DNA from: Anaerocaecibacter muris | Lineage (GTDB): Bacteria > Bacillota > Clostridia > Christensenellales > Pumilibacteraceae | Assembly: GCF_943192945.1 (NCBI RefSeq) | Contig: NZ_CALPCE010000006.1 | Location: 1 to 64,000, forward strand | DNA length: 64,000 nt | Direction of reading: 5' to 3' | Notes under the pieces: model-generated | The model's database searches: none | The model's input: the letters and a program-made list of their open reading frames with translations, nothing else | Told to the model about the DNA's origin: nothing | In this document: positions 35,775 through 44,270 of the stretch, one piece after another | Layout: each line of letters opens with the position of its first letter | Numbering within the stretch: position 1 is the stretch's first letter | Position numbers and translations under genes: made by a program

Positions 35775-36473
35775 ATGTGTAAGATTGACACGGTCATTTT
35801 CGACTTGGACGGAACGCTATTGAATACGCTCGACGACTTGACGGCGGCGGTTAATCATGCGCTCGGCGCGTTCGGCTTTGCGCCGCTCGCGATAGAACGG
35901 GTAAGGCGGTATGTCGGCAACGGCGTGCCTAAACTGATTGATCGCGCGCTGTATTTTTCGCAGACGGGCGCAGACCCGACCGAGGCGGACGCGTTTGACG
36001 ACAGGTCGCTCGCGCACGCCTGTCTTGCGGTGTTCACCGAATATTACGACAAGCACAATGCGGATATGACAAAGCCTTACGACGGCGTTGCGGAAATGTT
36101 GCAAGCGGTCGCGGCGTGCGGACTTAAATCCGCGATTGTAACGAATAAGTACGACGGCGCGGCGCAAATTCTTAAACGCAGGTTTTTCGGGAGCGTGGAT
36201 GTTGTCGTCGGCGCGCGCGAGGGTGTGCGTCCCAAACCCGCGCCCGACGGGGTTTGTATGGCGTTGGAGGAGTTGCACGCGGACAAGTCGCGCGCGGTGT
36301 ACGTCGGCGACGGCGAAACCGATATTGCTACGGCAAAGAATTGCGGCATGCCCGTTGTGGCTGTTTCTTGGGGGTTTCGCGACAGAACCGCGCTCGCGGC
36401 GCTCAATCCCGACTATATAATCGACGACCCGCGCGAACTTGTTAAGACGTTGCGCAACGCGGGGCTGGTGTGA
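35775..36473 (+). CDS. HAD hydrolase, phosphoglycolate phosphatase-like
   Basis: This HAD protein has motif I FDLDGTLL, a helical cap, motif II IVTNKY, and motifs III/IV RPKPAPDG and VGDGETDI, as in Gph phosphoglycolate phosphatases. The start is either ATG 35754 (3 bases after the previous stop) or ATG 35775. I chose 35775 because a GACGGGA purine stretch precedes it and it begins closest to the conserved strand. It is in one operon with the other HAD gene. Confidence 0.85.
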   Translation: MCKIDTVIFDLDGTLLNTLDDLTAAVNHALGAFGFAPLAIERVRRYVGNGVPKLIDRALYFSQTGADPTEADAFDDRSLAHACLAVFTEYYDKHNADMTKPYDGVAEMLQAVAACGLKSAIVTNKYDGAAQILKRRFFGSVDVVVGAREGVRPKPAPDGVCMALEELHADKSRAVYVGDGETDIATAKNCGMPVVAVSWGFRDRTALAALNPDYIIDDPRELVKTLRNAGLV

Positions 36474-36634
36474 TAATATCACTTGATTAGTAAAGATAAA
36501 ATGCGACTGTCGAGTGTGCTGTCGGTAAAACTCGGCGCGACAATGTTTGATTGTATTCGATATAAACCGAATTGCAAAATCTTAATTCGGCGCTATAAGG
36601 CGGGCGATGTGTTGCCCGTCGGAGGAGGGGCAAA

Positions 36635-37192
36635 GTGAACGCGAACGAACACAAAATCAACGCGGGCAGAGCGCGGTCTATGGATTTGATAACGACCGCC
36701 GTGTTCGAGCTTTTGGAAACACGATCGTACGCGCATATATCGGTGACGGATATTTGCGCAAAAGCGGGCGTTGCGCGCAAAACGTTTTATAGGAATTTCG
36801 ATTCCAAAACGTCGGTAGTCGAGCGACTGGTCGATCAGGTGTTTTACGAGTTTATGCAAAAGTACGACTTTAAGACGTCGGGCGCGCGCAAAATATATCA
36901 GTATTGGTACGACTATATACTGTGCACGCGCGAGTTCGCTTTGATATTTTTCGACCCCGACTTGTACGTGTTTATCACCGAAAAAATAAGGGAGTTCGTC
37001 GAAATCGAGCTGGCGGAAACATTGCACAATTCCGCGTCGTTCGACCCCATGCTTGGCGATTACTATTTGAAATTCGCCGCCGCAGGCATAGCGTCGATCA
37101 TGCGCGAGTGGATGAAAAACGACTGCCAAACCCCCGCCAAAACAATGGCGGCGCTAACGGCAAGACTGTTGAGCGGTATTGTCATGTTGTAG
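36635..37192 (+). CDS. TetR-family transcriptional regulator
   Basis: The 185-aa regulator starts at GTG 36635 after a strong GGAGGAGGGG. The TetR helix-turn-helix is at residues 18-62 (ISVTDICAKAGVARKTFYRNF). The C-terminal ligand and dimer domain (DYILCTREFALIFF) is of the TetR_C_7/DhaS-like type. Its target is unknown; no drug pump is adjacent. Confidence 0.88.
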   Translation: MNANEHKINAGRARSMDLITTAVFELLETRSYAHISVTDICAKAGVARKTFYRNFDSKTSVVERLVDQVFYEFMQKYDFKTSGARKIYQYWYDYILCTREFALIFFDPDLYVFITEKIREFVEIELAETLHNSASFDPMLGDYYLKFAAAGIASIMREWMKNDCQTPAKTMAALTARLLSGIVML

Positions 37193-37354
37193 ACAAGGCG
37201 GCGACGGAACGACAGAAAAGATTGAACAAACGGTCGAAAAAGGTGATAAAAGTTTGCGCAAATATTCGGGAGAGGTGAGGGGGTTGTCGAAATAAGTCGA
37301 AAAGCGTCGAGAGCGCGGCGCGAACGGTCGAAAAAAAGCAAAAGGCGCAAACGG

Positions 37355-37383
37355 TTGCAAATCCGATTAAAACGGTGTATAAT
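37355..37383 (+). promoter_or_regulatory. tmRNA promoter
   Basis: TTGCAA (37355-37360) and TATAAT (37378-37383) with 17-base spacing, 10 bases before the mature 5' end. Confidence 0.75.
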
Positions 37384-37393
37384 AAAAGTACAT

Positions 37394-37785
37394 GGGGATG
37401 TACAGGCTTCGACGGCGCGGCGTAGCGACGGAAAGCAAGTGGTAGGGTCGTCTACCTAAAAAACGCAAAAGGCTATAATTGCCAACAAAAACGAAAACGC
37501 CAAAGTCATGAAGTTCGCGGCTCCCGTCGCGGCTCCGGCAATGGCATTCGCAGCTTAATTTAGTTGCGGCGTTCGTCCCCGCTACCTATCGGCGGTGCGG
37601 CGAGCGTAATTCAACGGTAGGCTCCTCGGCGCGGTTGCGGTCGAACCGAACCGAGTAACAAGACCTTGCGCGCACAAACCTCTGTATATCGCGGTTTGCG
37701 CGCGGACACCGAGCGATAAACTAAACTTGTAGAAGTCCCCGCAAACCCGCGTCGGAAACCGGTTCGATTCCGGTCATCTCCACCA
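37394..37785 (+). ncRNA. ssrA: Transfer-messenger RNA
   Basis: The acceptor stem GGGGATG pairs with CATCTCC before an encoded ACCA. The 5' part has GGGGATGTACAGGCTTCGAC and the 3' T-arm is GGTTCGATTCC. The tag reading frame runs 37481-37558, resuming at GCC and ending TAA. It encodes a 25-residue tag that starts ANKNENAK and ends AMAFAA. This is longer than the roughly 10-15 residue tags usual in Bacillota. It rescues ribosomes stalled on broken mRNA. Confidence 0.93.
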
Positions 37786-37794
37786 TCTGCTTGA

Positions 37795-37818
37795 AAGGGC
37801 GCGTCTTGCGCTCTTTTT
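37795..37818 (+). terminator. tmRNA terminator
   Basis: AGGGCGC/GCGCTCT stem followed by TTTTT. Confidence 0.7.
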
Positions 37819-37860
37819 GCATATCGTGCAATTAAAATAATATTTATGAGGTTAAAACTT

Positions 37861-38334
37861 ATGAAACTCAATGTTTTTTACGGCGATACTAAACACGGGA
37901 ACGTTGTAGATTGCGACAGCTTTGAGGACGCGGAAAAACTTATAAGGGAAAGCGCGGGGAAAGGATTTGCGAATATCGTGTTAAACAATAAGAAATATCC
38001 TCAAATGCAAATTAAAATAAACGGCGATTTGGCTTTTGTCATGTATGACGGCGCAGTCGGCGAATGTATCGAAGAATTTGACGACTGCGCAGACGACGAC
38101 GCGGACGACGATGTTAAAGCCGATATGTATTATAACGACAACTTCTATTTCCCGTCGTGGTTTTCGCGCGGCAAATACGATAAGTCCGTTAAATTTTTGG
38201 CGGGGCGTTTCAAAAAACTGCGAGCCACCGAAGCGCATTACATTATAACGTTGGAACAGGCAATCGAGTGCGTCAAACAATTTTACATTAACAAAAGCCG
38301 ATCGGAAAGCATTAAGTGGGAACGCATTATATAA
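37861..38334 (+). CDS. Hypothetical protein downstream of ssrA
   Basis: The 157-aa soluble protein starts at ATG 37861 after GAGG (longer frame from 37846 rejected). It has an Asp-rich centre (DDCADDDADDD) and a C-terminal aromatic and helical segment. Position and style (standalone, acidic, next to a tRNA-like gene) resemble immunity or cargo proteins at integration sites, but I cannot name a family. Confidence 0.6.
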   Translation: MKLNVFYGDTKHGNVVDCDSFEDAEKLIRESAGKGFANIVLNNKKYPQMQIKINGDLAFVMYDGAVGECIEEFDDCADDDADDDVKADMYYNDNFYFPSWFSRGKYDKSVKFLAGRFKKLRATEAHYIITLEQAIECVKQFYINKSRSESIKWERII

Positions 38335-38586
38335 TTTATTCCGTTTTTACGGTCGGTTTTTTGTTGCGGGCGTAGGTTGAACGAGGCGGCGACGTGCGCC
38401 CGAGCGCGTTTTGCGCAGTTTTCACGGTGCGTATTCTGTCTTAACACATAATTAAAAGCAGATTAAAAATGCGGTACGGTGCAAAAATGTTGATTTAGAA
38501 TAGGTTTGTAACATTCGTTACAAGCCTTTTTTGATAGGTTCGTAGCAAATGCTACGAGCCTATTTTTATTTTTGGAGGGTACACAA
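38335..38586. promoter_or_regulatory. Two tandem terminator hairpins before the phage early genes
   Basis: Hairpin 1 (38502-38532) is AGGTTTGTAAC/GTTACAAGCCT followed by T6. Hairpin 2 (38534-38574) is ATAGGTTCGTAGCA/TGCTACGAGCCTAT followed by T5ATT. They lie back to back, ending 6 bases before the GGAGGG of the first phage gene. Such a pair could insulate the prophage from host transcription, or act as an attenuator needing antitermination. Confidence 0.65.
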
Positions 38587-38733
38587 ATGTCTTGGTACAC
38601 AAATGACGATTACGATGACGCGAGAGCAAACGCTGACGAAGCGGCAGCTTATAATGAAAACTATTATCGATACTTAACCGAAGAAGAACACGTTGACCCC
38701 GAAGAGGCGTATCGAATGGTTTACGGCAGTTAA
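38587..38733 (+). CDS. Small acidic phage protein
   Basis: A 48-aa Asp/Glu/Tyr-rich protein (MSWYTNDDYDDARAN...). GGAGGG lies 7 bases before the ATG, giving good support despite its size. The function is unknown. It is the first gene of the phage early run. Confidence 0.6.
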   Translation: MSWYTNDDYDDARANADEAAAYNENYYRYLTEEEHVDPEEAYRMVYGS

Positions 38734-38735
38734 TT

Positions 38736-38744
38736 GGGGGGGGG
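38736..38744 (+). repeat. Poly-G tract (9 G) at a ribosome-site position
   Basis: Nine G located 9 bases before ATG 38754, where a Shine-Dalgarno sequence is expected. Length changes here would alter translation efficiency of the next ORF, not its frame. Confidence 0.85.
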
Positions 38745-38753
38745 ATAGACGAT

Positions 38754-38936
38754 ATGAAGATGCACCGCAAACAAAAACACATAACAGCTTTAATCAAAAA
38801 CGATCGCGGCGAAATATGCCACCGCATAAAGGACATTGTGAGAATGGCGCTCGGTCGGAACGAAATGGTGGACGATACCAAAAAATACATAGTTGAGAAT
38901 TACAAAGAGTACACGGTTGAGTTTGTACTCGAATAA
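38754..38936 (+). CDS. Small basic phage protein
   Basis: The 60-aa protein is mostly helical and basic at the start, with an acidic end (TVEFVLE). The only ribosome-site candidate is the G tract. An alternative ATG lies at 38760. The function is unknown. Confidence 0.5.
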   Translation: MKMHRKQKHITALIKNDRGEICHRIKDIVRMALGRNEMVDDTKKYIVENYKEYTVEFVLE

Positions 38937-39030
38937 CCCCGCTGACGAGTCTTTGAAAATTAAGACGAAACGACCGCGCTCGGCGCGGCGTTCGGGGCAA
39001 CCCGAATACTACAAGGAGGTAAAGCTATTT

Positions 39031-39186
39031 ATGGGCAAGGGAAGCACGTTGAGCAAAGAGAAGCGCTTTACGCTGTGCGTTCCGAAAGACACGTTCGACA
39101 AGTTGAGCGAGCGCGCCAAGCAAGAGCAAACGAGCGTGAGCGCAATCGTAAGAAAGCTCATTATCGACGGCTTGGCAAAAGCGTAG
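39031..39186 (+). CDS. Ribbon-helix-helix protein (Arc/CopG type)
   Basis: The 51-aa protein starts at ATG 39031 after AAGGAGG. The RFTLCVPKDTFDKLSERAKQ strand-helix pattern followed by TSVSAIVRKLI is typical of RHH DNA-binding dimers. It is probably an early phage regulator. Confidence 0.7.
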   Translation: MGKGSTLSKEKRFTLCVPKDTFDKLSERAKQEQTSVSAIVRKLIIDGLAKA

Positions 39187-39211
39187 CAAAAAAATTACGA
39201 GGGAGGTGATT

Positions 39212-39727
39212 ATGCCGAAATATAGAGAGCTACGCGAAAGAAAAGGCTTGCAAGCCAAGCAAGTGGCAGATGCGGCGAGCATCGACGCAACAATGTACTC
39301 GCGGTTCGAGAATTATCGGGCTTTACCGATACCGGGCGACTTCGAGCGCATAACCGAAGCGTTACAATGCTTGCCGACCGACATTTACACCCCCGAAGAG
39401 GTCCGACTTATACCGAGCGTGAACACCGCGACGGAAGCGACCGGCGGGGCAAAGGCAATCAGAGAAACGACCGAATACAAAATGACGGTACGGCTCAACA
39501 ACGACTGCCGCAAGGTATTGACGAGAGAAGTGCTGCAGCAATGCGGGTTCAAAAGCATTAACGAATGGGTGATCTATTGCGTGATGCAGCTCAAAAGCCA
39601 ATACGAAACGGCAAACAAAAAAGCCCCGCAGCCTTACGCAACAAGGCACACGGAGCAGCCGAAACAAGGTATATCACAATGCCGACCCGGTGTCATTCTA
39701 TCACAAGTAAACCCATTTGTCAAATAG
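39212..39727 (+). CDS. XRE-type helix-turn-helix protein
   Basis: The 171-aa protein starts at ATG 39212 after GGGAGG. Residues 3-60 form a lambda-repressor-like HTH (LRERKGLQAKQVADAASI). The C-terminal half is helical, ending in a Gln/Pro-rich tail. It is likely a regulator of the phage early operon. I see no cleavable repressor domain, so it is not clearly the lysogeny repressor. Confidence 0.75.
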   Translation: MPKYRELRERKGLQAKQVADAASIDATMYSRFENYRALPIPGDFERITEALQCLPTDIYTPEEVRLIPSVNTATEATGGAKAIRETTEYKMTVRLNNDCRKVLTREVLQQCGFKSINEWVIYCVMQLKSQYETANKKAPQPYATRHTEQPKQGISQCRPGVILSQVNPFVK

Positions 39728-39739
39728 GAGGACAAGCAC

Positions 39740-40495
39740 ATGGAAAAAGAAAAGCAAGCTGCGGAAGAGGTAAAGAAACCCACCGCCACCAAGAAACCGG
39801 CGACCGAAAAGTCGGACGCAAAAGCACAGCCGCCGCGCAAAAAAACGCTGTTCGAAAAGATACAATGCGTTCGCGTGGGGCTGCAAAAAACGGAAGTTAA
39901 AAAAAGCGGCAAAATGAACGGACGCGAAAGCAAGCCGTACCTTGAGTTAGCTGACTTTACCCCGCAGCTCAACGAGCTAATGCTCGCCGAGAGATTTACG
40001 GCGATTGTCAATTTCACAGCCACCGAAGCGACGCTTACGGCATACGACTTCGACAGCGAGCAAACATTCACGATCACAAGCCCGATGCGCGAAGTGAAAG
40101 TGACGGGCTGCAACGATATGCAAAATCTCGGAGCGGTCGAAACGTATCAGCGCCGTTATTTGTATATGGCTATGTTCGATATCGCGGAGAGCGATATATT
40201 GGACGGCGGCACCGGCAACAGCGAGAACGGCAGCGGCAAGCAAAAAGCGGACAAGCCGTTTGAGAAGCCTACGCCCGAGCAGCTGAAAGAGGTTCAAGCC
40301 CTTAAAATGGACTTAAACAATATCGCCGCGCATTTCAAAAAGAGCGTCGACGAAATCAGCAAAGAAGAGGTCGCGGAAGCTATCGCGATGCAAAAAGCCG
40401 CTATCGCAAAAGTGGAAGCGAAGAAAGCAGCACAACAAGCAGCACAACAAGCAGCACAACAGCAAATCGAAAATACGGAGGGAAATGCACAATGA
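39740..40495 (+). CDS. ERF-family single-strand annealing recombinase
   Basis: The 251-aa protein has a charged N-terminal region, then the ERF core, with the conserved QNLGAVETYQRRYLYMAMFD block at about residues 130-150. It anneals complementary single strands during phage recombination, in place of RecA. The C-terminus is Ala/Gln-rich, with QQAAQ repeats. It overlaps the start of the next gene by 4 bases, and that gene encodes the matching nuclease. Confidence 0.85.
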   Translation: MEKEKQAAEEVKKPTATKKPATEKSDAKAQPPRKKTLFEKIQCVRVGLQKTEVKKSGKMNGRESKPYLELADFTPQLNELMLAERFTAIVNFTATEATLTAYDFDSEQTFTITSPMREVKVTGCNDMQNLGAVETYQRRYLYMAMFDIAESDILDGGTGNSENGSGKQKADKPFEKPTPEQLKEVQALKMDLNNIAAHFKKSVDEISKEEVAEAIAMQKAAIAKVEAKKAAQQAAQQAAQQQIENTEGNAQ

Positions 40496-41394
40496 GAGTA
40501 GTATTCAACGAAGAACAGCATACCTATTGGCTCGGCGATAAACGGCTTATAAGCGTTACGCGCCTTTTGAAGAAACACGGGCTGTCTACCGATTATTCAG
40601 CGGTAAACCCGGACGTTTTGGAAAAAGCCGCGAAAAAGGGTACAGCTGTTCACAGCGAAATCGAAGAGTATATCAAGAACGGAGCGGTCGGATTTACGCC
40701 CGAATTTATGGGCTATCTCGACCTTGTGGACGAGATACAATTCGCGCCCCAAGAAAGCGAAATCGTATTACCGAGCGGCGACATACCCGACACCGAAATC
40801 GACAAGTATATCATAGCGGGAACGGCTGACCTAATCGGCACGAGCATTTGCGGCTCGACGCTTGTCGACATTAAAACCACGCAAAGAGTGGACGTGCGTT
40901 CTTGCGCTTGGCAGCTCTCGCTGTACGAACGGCTTGCGGGCGTAAAGTTCGACAGAATGTTCATATTCCACTTGCGAGAAGAAGCGTCAAAGATTATCGA
41001 AATCGAGCGCATACCCGACGCCGAAATTGACAAACTGCTCGAATGTGAGCGCAACGGTGAGATTTATCACGAACCGGGTCTTGTGGTCGAGGGCGACCTA
41101 ATAGCGTGCGTGGAAGCAGCGGAACGCGAGCTTAAAATAGCGGAAGCAGTGCAAAAGAAAGCGAAAGAAGTATCGGACGGTTACCGTCAGAAACTTTACG
41201 AATTTATGACCGCGCAAGGCATTAAGACGTGGGAAACGCTCGACAAATCGATGCAAATTACACGAGTTGATCCGTATGTAAAGCAAGGCATCGACGGCAA
41301 GCGTTTAAGAGCAGAACACCGCGAAATTGCGGAAAAATACACGACTATATCGCAAGTAAAAGGCACGGTCAAGATAACAATTCGGGAGGCGTAA
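40492..41394 (+). CDS. PD-(D/E)XK exonuclease
   Basis: The 300-aa protein has the nuclease core GTADLIG...LVDIKTT, with Asp, Asp and Lys in the PD-(D/E)XK arrangement at about residues 108-130. A conserved VTRLLKKHG start and KKGTAVHSEIEEY motif resemble the RecB/YqaJ-like phage exonucleases. It probably resects ends to feed the ERF annealing protein encoded just upstream. ATG overlaps the previous stop. Confidence 0.85.
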   Translation: MRVVFNEEQHTYWLGDKRLISVTRLLKKHGLSTDYSAVNPDVLEKAAKKGTAVHSEIEEYIKNGAVGFTPEFMGYLDLVDEIQFAPQESEIVLPSGDIPDTEIDKYIIAGTADLIGTSICGSTLVDIKTTQRVDVRSCAWQLSLYERLAGVKFDRMFIFHLREEASKIIEIERIPDAEIDKLLECERNGEIYHEPGLVVEGDLIACVEAAERELKIAEAVQKKAKEVSDGYRQKLYEFMTAQGIKTWETLDKSMQITRVDPYVKQGIDGKRLRAEHREIAEKYTTISQVKGTVKITIREA

Positions 41395-41395
41395 G

Positions 41396-41980
41396 TTGGC
41401 AAAGGAAATCGGCAAATTTAACTGTACGTTCGAAAACTGCTTGACGGACGCGGACGGCTCGCTTGTGCTTTCGTTACGCGTCGCAAAGGACGAAGCGTAC
41501 CCCGCCAAGCAAGCAGCCGCAACGATACGCACGGGGCTTGCAAACGGCAAAGAACGGCTCACGGTGGCTGTTGAGTGGTACAAAGAAAAGCGGAGCTTGA
41601 ACGCAAACGCGTACTTCCACGTTTTGGTTGATAAGATAGCCGAAGCGATGCAGCTCGGTGCGGACGAAGCAAAAGTACAAATGGTGCTTGAATACGGCAC
41701 GATAGCGACGGAGGGTGGCGACGTTGTAATTGCGGCTTTACCTAAAAGCGCGGACATAGCAAAGTACCACAAATACGCAAAATGGATCGCCGATTTCACC
41801 GCGAAAAACGGAAAGCCTTACAGCCAATACGTGCTTTATAAACACACGCACACGCTCGACAAAACGGAAATGAAACGGCTTATAGACGGCGTCGTGTACG
41901 AAGCCAAAGAGCTTGGTATCGAAACGAGAACGCCCGAAGAGTTGGCGAACCTAATCGCCACTTGGGAGGCCCAACCGTGA
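41396..41980 (+). CDS. Phage protein, possibly NinB-like recombination factor
   Basis: The 194-aa protein begins at TTG 41396. Residues 60-90 (YKEKRSLNANAYFHVLVDKIAEAM) match a segment common in Firmicutes phage recombination modules and reminiscent of NinB (KRSxxQNxxxWxxL). Its position between nuclease and HNH genes supports a role in DNA processing. The family assignment is tentative. Confidence 0.5.
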   Translation: MAKEIGKFNCTFENCLTDADGSLVLSLRVAKDEAYPAKQAAATIRTGLANGKERLTVAVEWYKEKRSLNANAYFHVLVDKIAEAMQLGADEAKVQMVLEYGTIATEGGDVVIAALPKSADIAKYHKYAKWIADFTAKNGKPYSQYVLYKHTHTLDKTEMKRLIDGVVYEAKELGIETRTPEELANLIATWEAQP

Positions 41981-42279
41981 ACGAGCGAACAAAGGCGTGT
42001 GCAATAAGCAAAGCGACCAAAGACGTAGTATACAAACGCGATCGCGGACAATGCGTGCTTTGCGGCAAGCCCGGCTTGCCCGAAGCGCATTACATACCGC
42101 GAAGTAAGGGCGGGCTTGGTATAGAGCAAAATATCGTTACGCTATGCCGCCCATGCCACGATCTAATGGACAACACGACGGCGCGCGACAGCTTGCTTAA
42201 GCGCGTAAAAGAACACCTTGACTTATGGTATCCGGACTTTTCGGACGCCGACAGAATTTACAAAAAGGAGCAATCATGA
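41977..42279 (+). CDS. HNH-like endonuclease domain protein
   Basis: The roughly 100-aa protein starts at GTG 41977, 7 bases after GGGAGG. Cys pairs CVLC and CRPC with EAHYIPRSKGG and NIVTLCRPCHD give the HNH/McrA-like beta-beta-alpha metal fold. In phages such proteins often cut recombination intermediates. Its stop overlaps the SSB start. Confidence 0.8.
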   Translation: MNERTKACAISKATKDVVYKRDRGQCVLCGKPGLPEAHYIPRSKGGLGIEQNIVTLCRPCHDLMDNTTARDSLLKRVKEHLDLWYPDFSDADRIYKKEQS

Positions 42280-42680
42280 ACAAAATTATTTTGATAGGAA
42301 ATCTCACAAAAGACCCCGAAACAAGCACGACGAACGGTGGCGTACAGTTTACCCGCTTTCAAATCGCAGTCAACCGACCGTTTACGAATTCGGCGGGCGA
42401 GCGCGTAGCGGACTACTTCGACGTTATCACTTGGCGACAGCTCGCCGATAGGTGTGCGAAGTACCTATTCAAGGGAAGCAAGGTCGGAATTAACGGCTCG
42501 GTGCAGCGTAGGCAGTACGAGGACCGCGACGGCATAAAAAGGACGTCATTCGACGTTGTAGCCGACGAGGTGGAATTTCTTACGCCTAAAAGCAACACAG
42601 CACCGCGAAACGATAACGATTACCCCGAACCGCCGCGAAACGATATGCAGCCCGTAGACAACGACGACTTACCGTTTTAA
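42276..42680 (+). CDS. ssb: Phage single-stranded DNA-binding protein
   Basis: The 134-aa SSB starts at ATG 42276. An OB fold runs through residues 1-105 (MNKIILIGNLTKDPE, FQIAVNRP, DYFDVITWR). A short linker leads to the acidic tip DNDDLPF that binds partner proteins. Confidence 0.93.
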   Translation: MNKIILIGNLTKDPETSTTNGGVQFTRFQIAVNRPFTNSAGERVADYFDVITWRQLADRCAKYLFKGSKVGINGSVQRRQYEDRDGIKRTSFDVVADEVEFLTPKSNTAPRNDNDYPEPPRNDMQPVDNDDLPF

Positions 42681-42695
42681 CGGAGGGATCGAGTA

Positions 42696-43547
42696 ATGGC
42701 AGAAAGGCGAATGTTCGCAAAATCAATAATCGACAGCGATGCGTTTCTCGATATGCCGCTTTCGGCACAAGCACTATACTTCCACCTTTCAATGCGAGCG
42801 GACGACGAGGGCTTCCTTGGAAACGCAAAGCGCGTGCGCTCTATGATAGGTGCGAGCGAGGATGACTTCAAGCTACTAATCGTAAAGCGCTTCGTGATCG
42901 TGTTCGAGGACGGCATAACGGTAATTCGGCATTGGCGAGTACACAACATTATTCAAAAAGACCGCTTCAAAGAAACGATATACGTTGACGAGCGAGCGCG
43001 GCTCGGTTTTGACAAAAACAAGACCTACACCGAGTGTGTGGAAACACCTTGTATACAAGTTGGAAACGAAACGGAAACACAGGTTAGGTTAGGTAACCGC
43101 GACCTCCGAATGCAATATCGCACGGACTATAAAAACGGCGATTGGGTTTATGGGTTGATAAGCAGCGACCGCGAATACCACGACACTCACTTTACCGAAA
43201 TGACGAATACTGACGGCGTAAGCGGTATAGACGTTGACCGCGAAACCGTTTGCGAATACACGGGCTTAAGCGATACAAACGGTACAAAGATTTTCGAGGG
43301 CGATGTTGTAAAAATAACCGACAAAATCGTTGACGCGACATATTATGCGCGAGTTGAGTTTGGCAACCCTAACGCACAGTATAATTGGGGCTTTCAGTTA
43401 GTTCCGCTTTGTAAAACGCCGTTCGCAACAATGCGAATCCCTCGAGTAGATATATTGCATTGGGTAGATATGGAAGAAAGCGGAGCGTTTATTGAGGTAA
43501 TCGGCAACATATACGACAACCGCGAGCTTTTGGAGGCAAAGAAATGA
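42696..43547 (+). CDS. Replisome-organizer N-terminus fused to a YopX domain
   Basis: The 283-aa protein has two unlike halves. Residues 1-125 (MFAKSIIDSDAFLDMPLSAQALYFHLSMRADDEGF...) match the N-terminal domain of phage replication initiators/replisome organizers. From about residue 135 it is a YopX domain (GDWVYGLI, CEYTGLSDTNGTKIFEGDVV, EVIGNIYDNREL). The usual MR-start of YopX and the C-terminal half of the replication protein are absent, so this looks like an in-frame deletion fusion. A DnaC-like loader is not seen nearby. Confidence 0.75.
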   Translation: MAERRMFAKSIIDSDAFLDMPLSAQALYFHLSMRADDEGFLGNAKRVRSMIGASEDDFKLLIVKRFVIVFEDGITVIRHWRVHNIIQKDRFKETIYVDERARLGFDKNKTYTECVETPCIQVGNETETQVRLGNRDLRMQYRTDYKNGDWVYGLISSDREYHDTHFTEMTNTDGVSGIDVDRETVCEYTGLSDTNGTKIFEGDVVKITDKIVDATYYARVEFGNPNAQYNWGFQLVPLCKTPFATMRIPRVDILHWVDMEESGAFIEVIGNIYDNRELLEAKK

Positions 43548-43774
43548 GCGAGTGCGAATTGAAGCCGTGTCCGTTTTGCGGAAGCACATCGCTGAAAATC
43601 GAAAGCAAGCACAACGGGCAATGGAGCGACACGGGAACACATAGCGCGACGGTTCGGTGTAATAAGTGCCACGCGAGAGGTGGCACGGCAAGCAGTAAGG
43701 CGGACAAGAATGTTTACACGGCGAGCGAGGAAGCCAAAAACAAAGCGATCGAGCTTTGGAACGGGAGAGCATAA
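43544..43774 (+). CDS. Lar-family restriction alleviation protein
   Basis: The 76-aa protein has the Lar pattern: LKPCPFCGS start, CNKCHARGG centre and AIELWNGRA end. The two CxxC pairs bind zinc. Lar proteins of phages reduce host type I restriction or boost modification. It overlaps the previous stop by 4 bases. Confidence 0.85.
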   Translation: MSECELKPCPFCGSTSLKIESKHNGQWSDTGTHSATVRCNKCHARGGTASSKADKNVYTASEEAKNKAIELWNGRA

Positions 43775-43775
43775 T

Positions 43776-44270
43776 ATGAGAGATATTATTTTTCGCGGCA
43801 AAGACAAGGACGATGGCAAGTGGTACGAGGGAGCATATAGGCGGTATGACGATACAACATATTGCTTCAAAGAGGACTGCGACCGCCACCCCGAGAACAC
43901 GCATCACACGATCGTTTTTTCGCGTATGACCGATTGGGGCTTGCCGAACCAACACTTGCAAGCCGAAGTTATACCCGAAACGGTCGGGCAATATACGGGC
44001 TTGCAAGACAAGAACGGCAAAAGGGTATTCGAGGGCGATATTTGCCGAGTGGTATATCTTGACAAGCGGTGCAGCCCAAGCGGTAAACACTACGAGGGCG
44101 AGTTCGAGCTTATAGAAAAAGTTGTATTCAAAAACGGCACGTTCTGTTTTGAAACCGACTGCGAGGGAATAGCAATGTACCGTCCGATCGGCTTTGAAAT
44201 CTACGAAAAGCAGAGAATTAAATGGTTTGAAGTTATCGGCAATATACACGACGGAACGGAGAGCGCGTGA
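43776..44270 (+). CDS. YopX family protein
   Basis: The 164-aa protein starts at ATG 43776 with the family opening MRDIIFRGKDKDDGKWYEG. TVGQYTGLQDKNGKRVFEGD and the IGNIHDG end are typical. The function is unknown. It is intact, in contrast to the YopX domain fused in the gene at 42696. Confidence 0.85.
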   Translation: MRDIIFRGKDKDDGKWYEGAYRRYDDTTYCFKEDCDRHPENTHHTIVFSRMTDWGLPNQHLQAEVIPETVGQYTGLQDKNGKRVFEGDICRVVYLDKRCSPSGKHYEGEFELIEKVVFKNGTFCFETDCEGIAMYRPIGFEIYEKQRIKWFEVIGNIHDGTESA

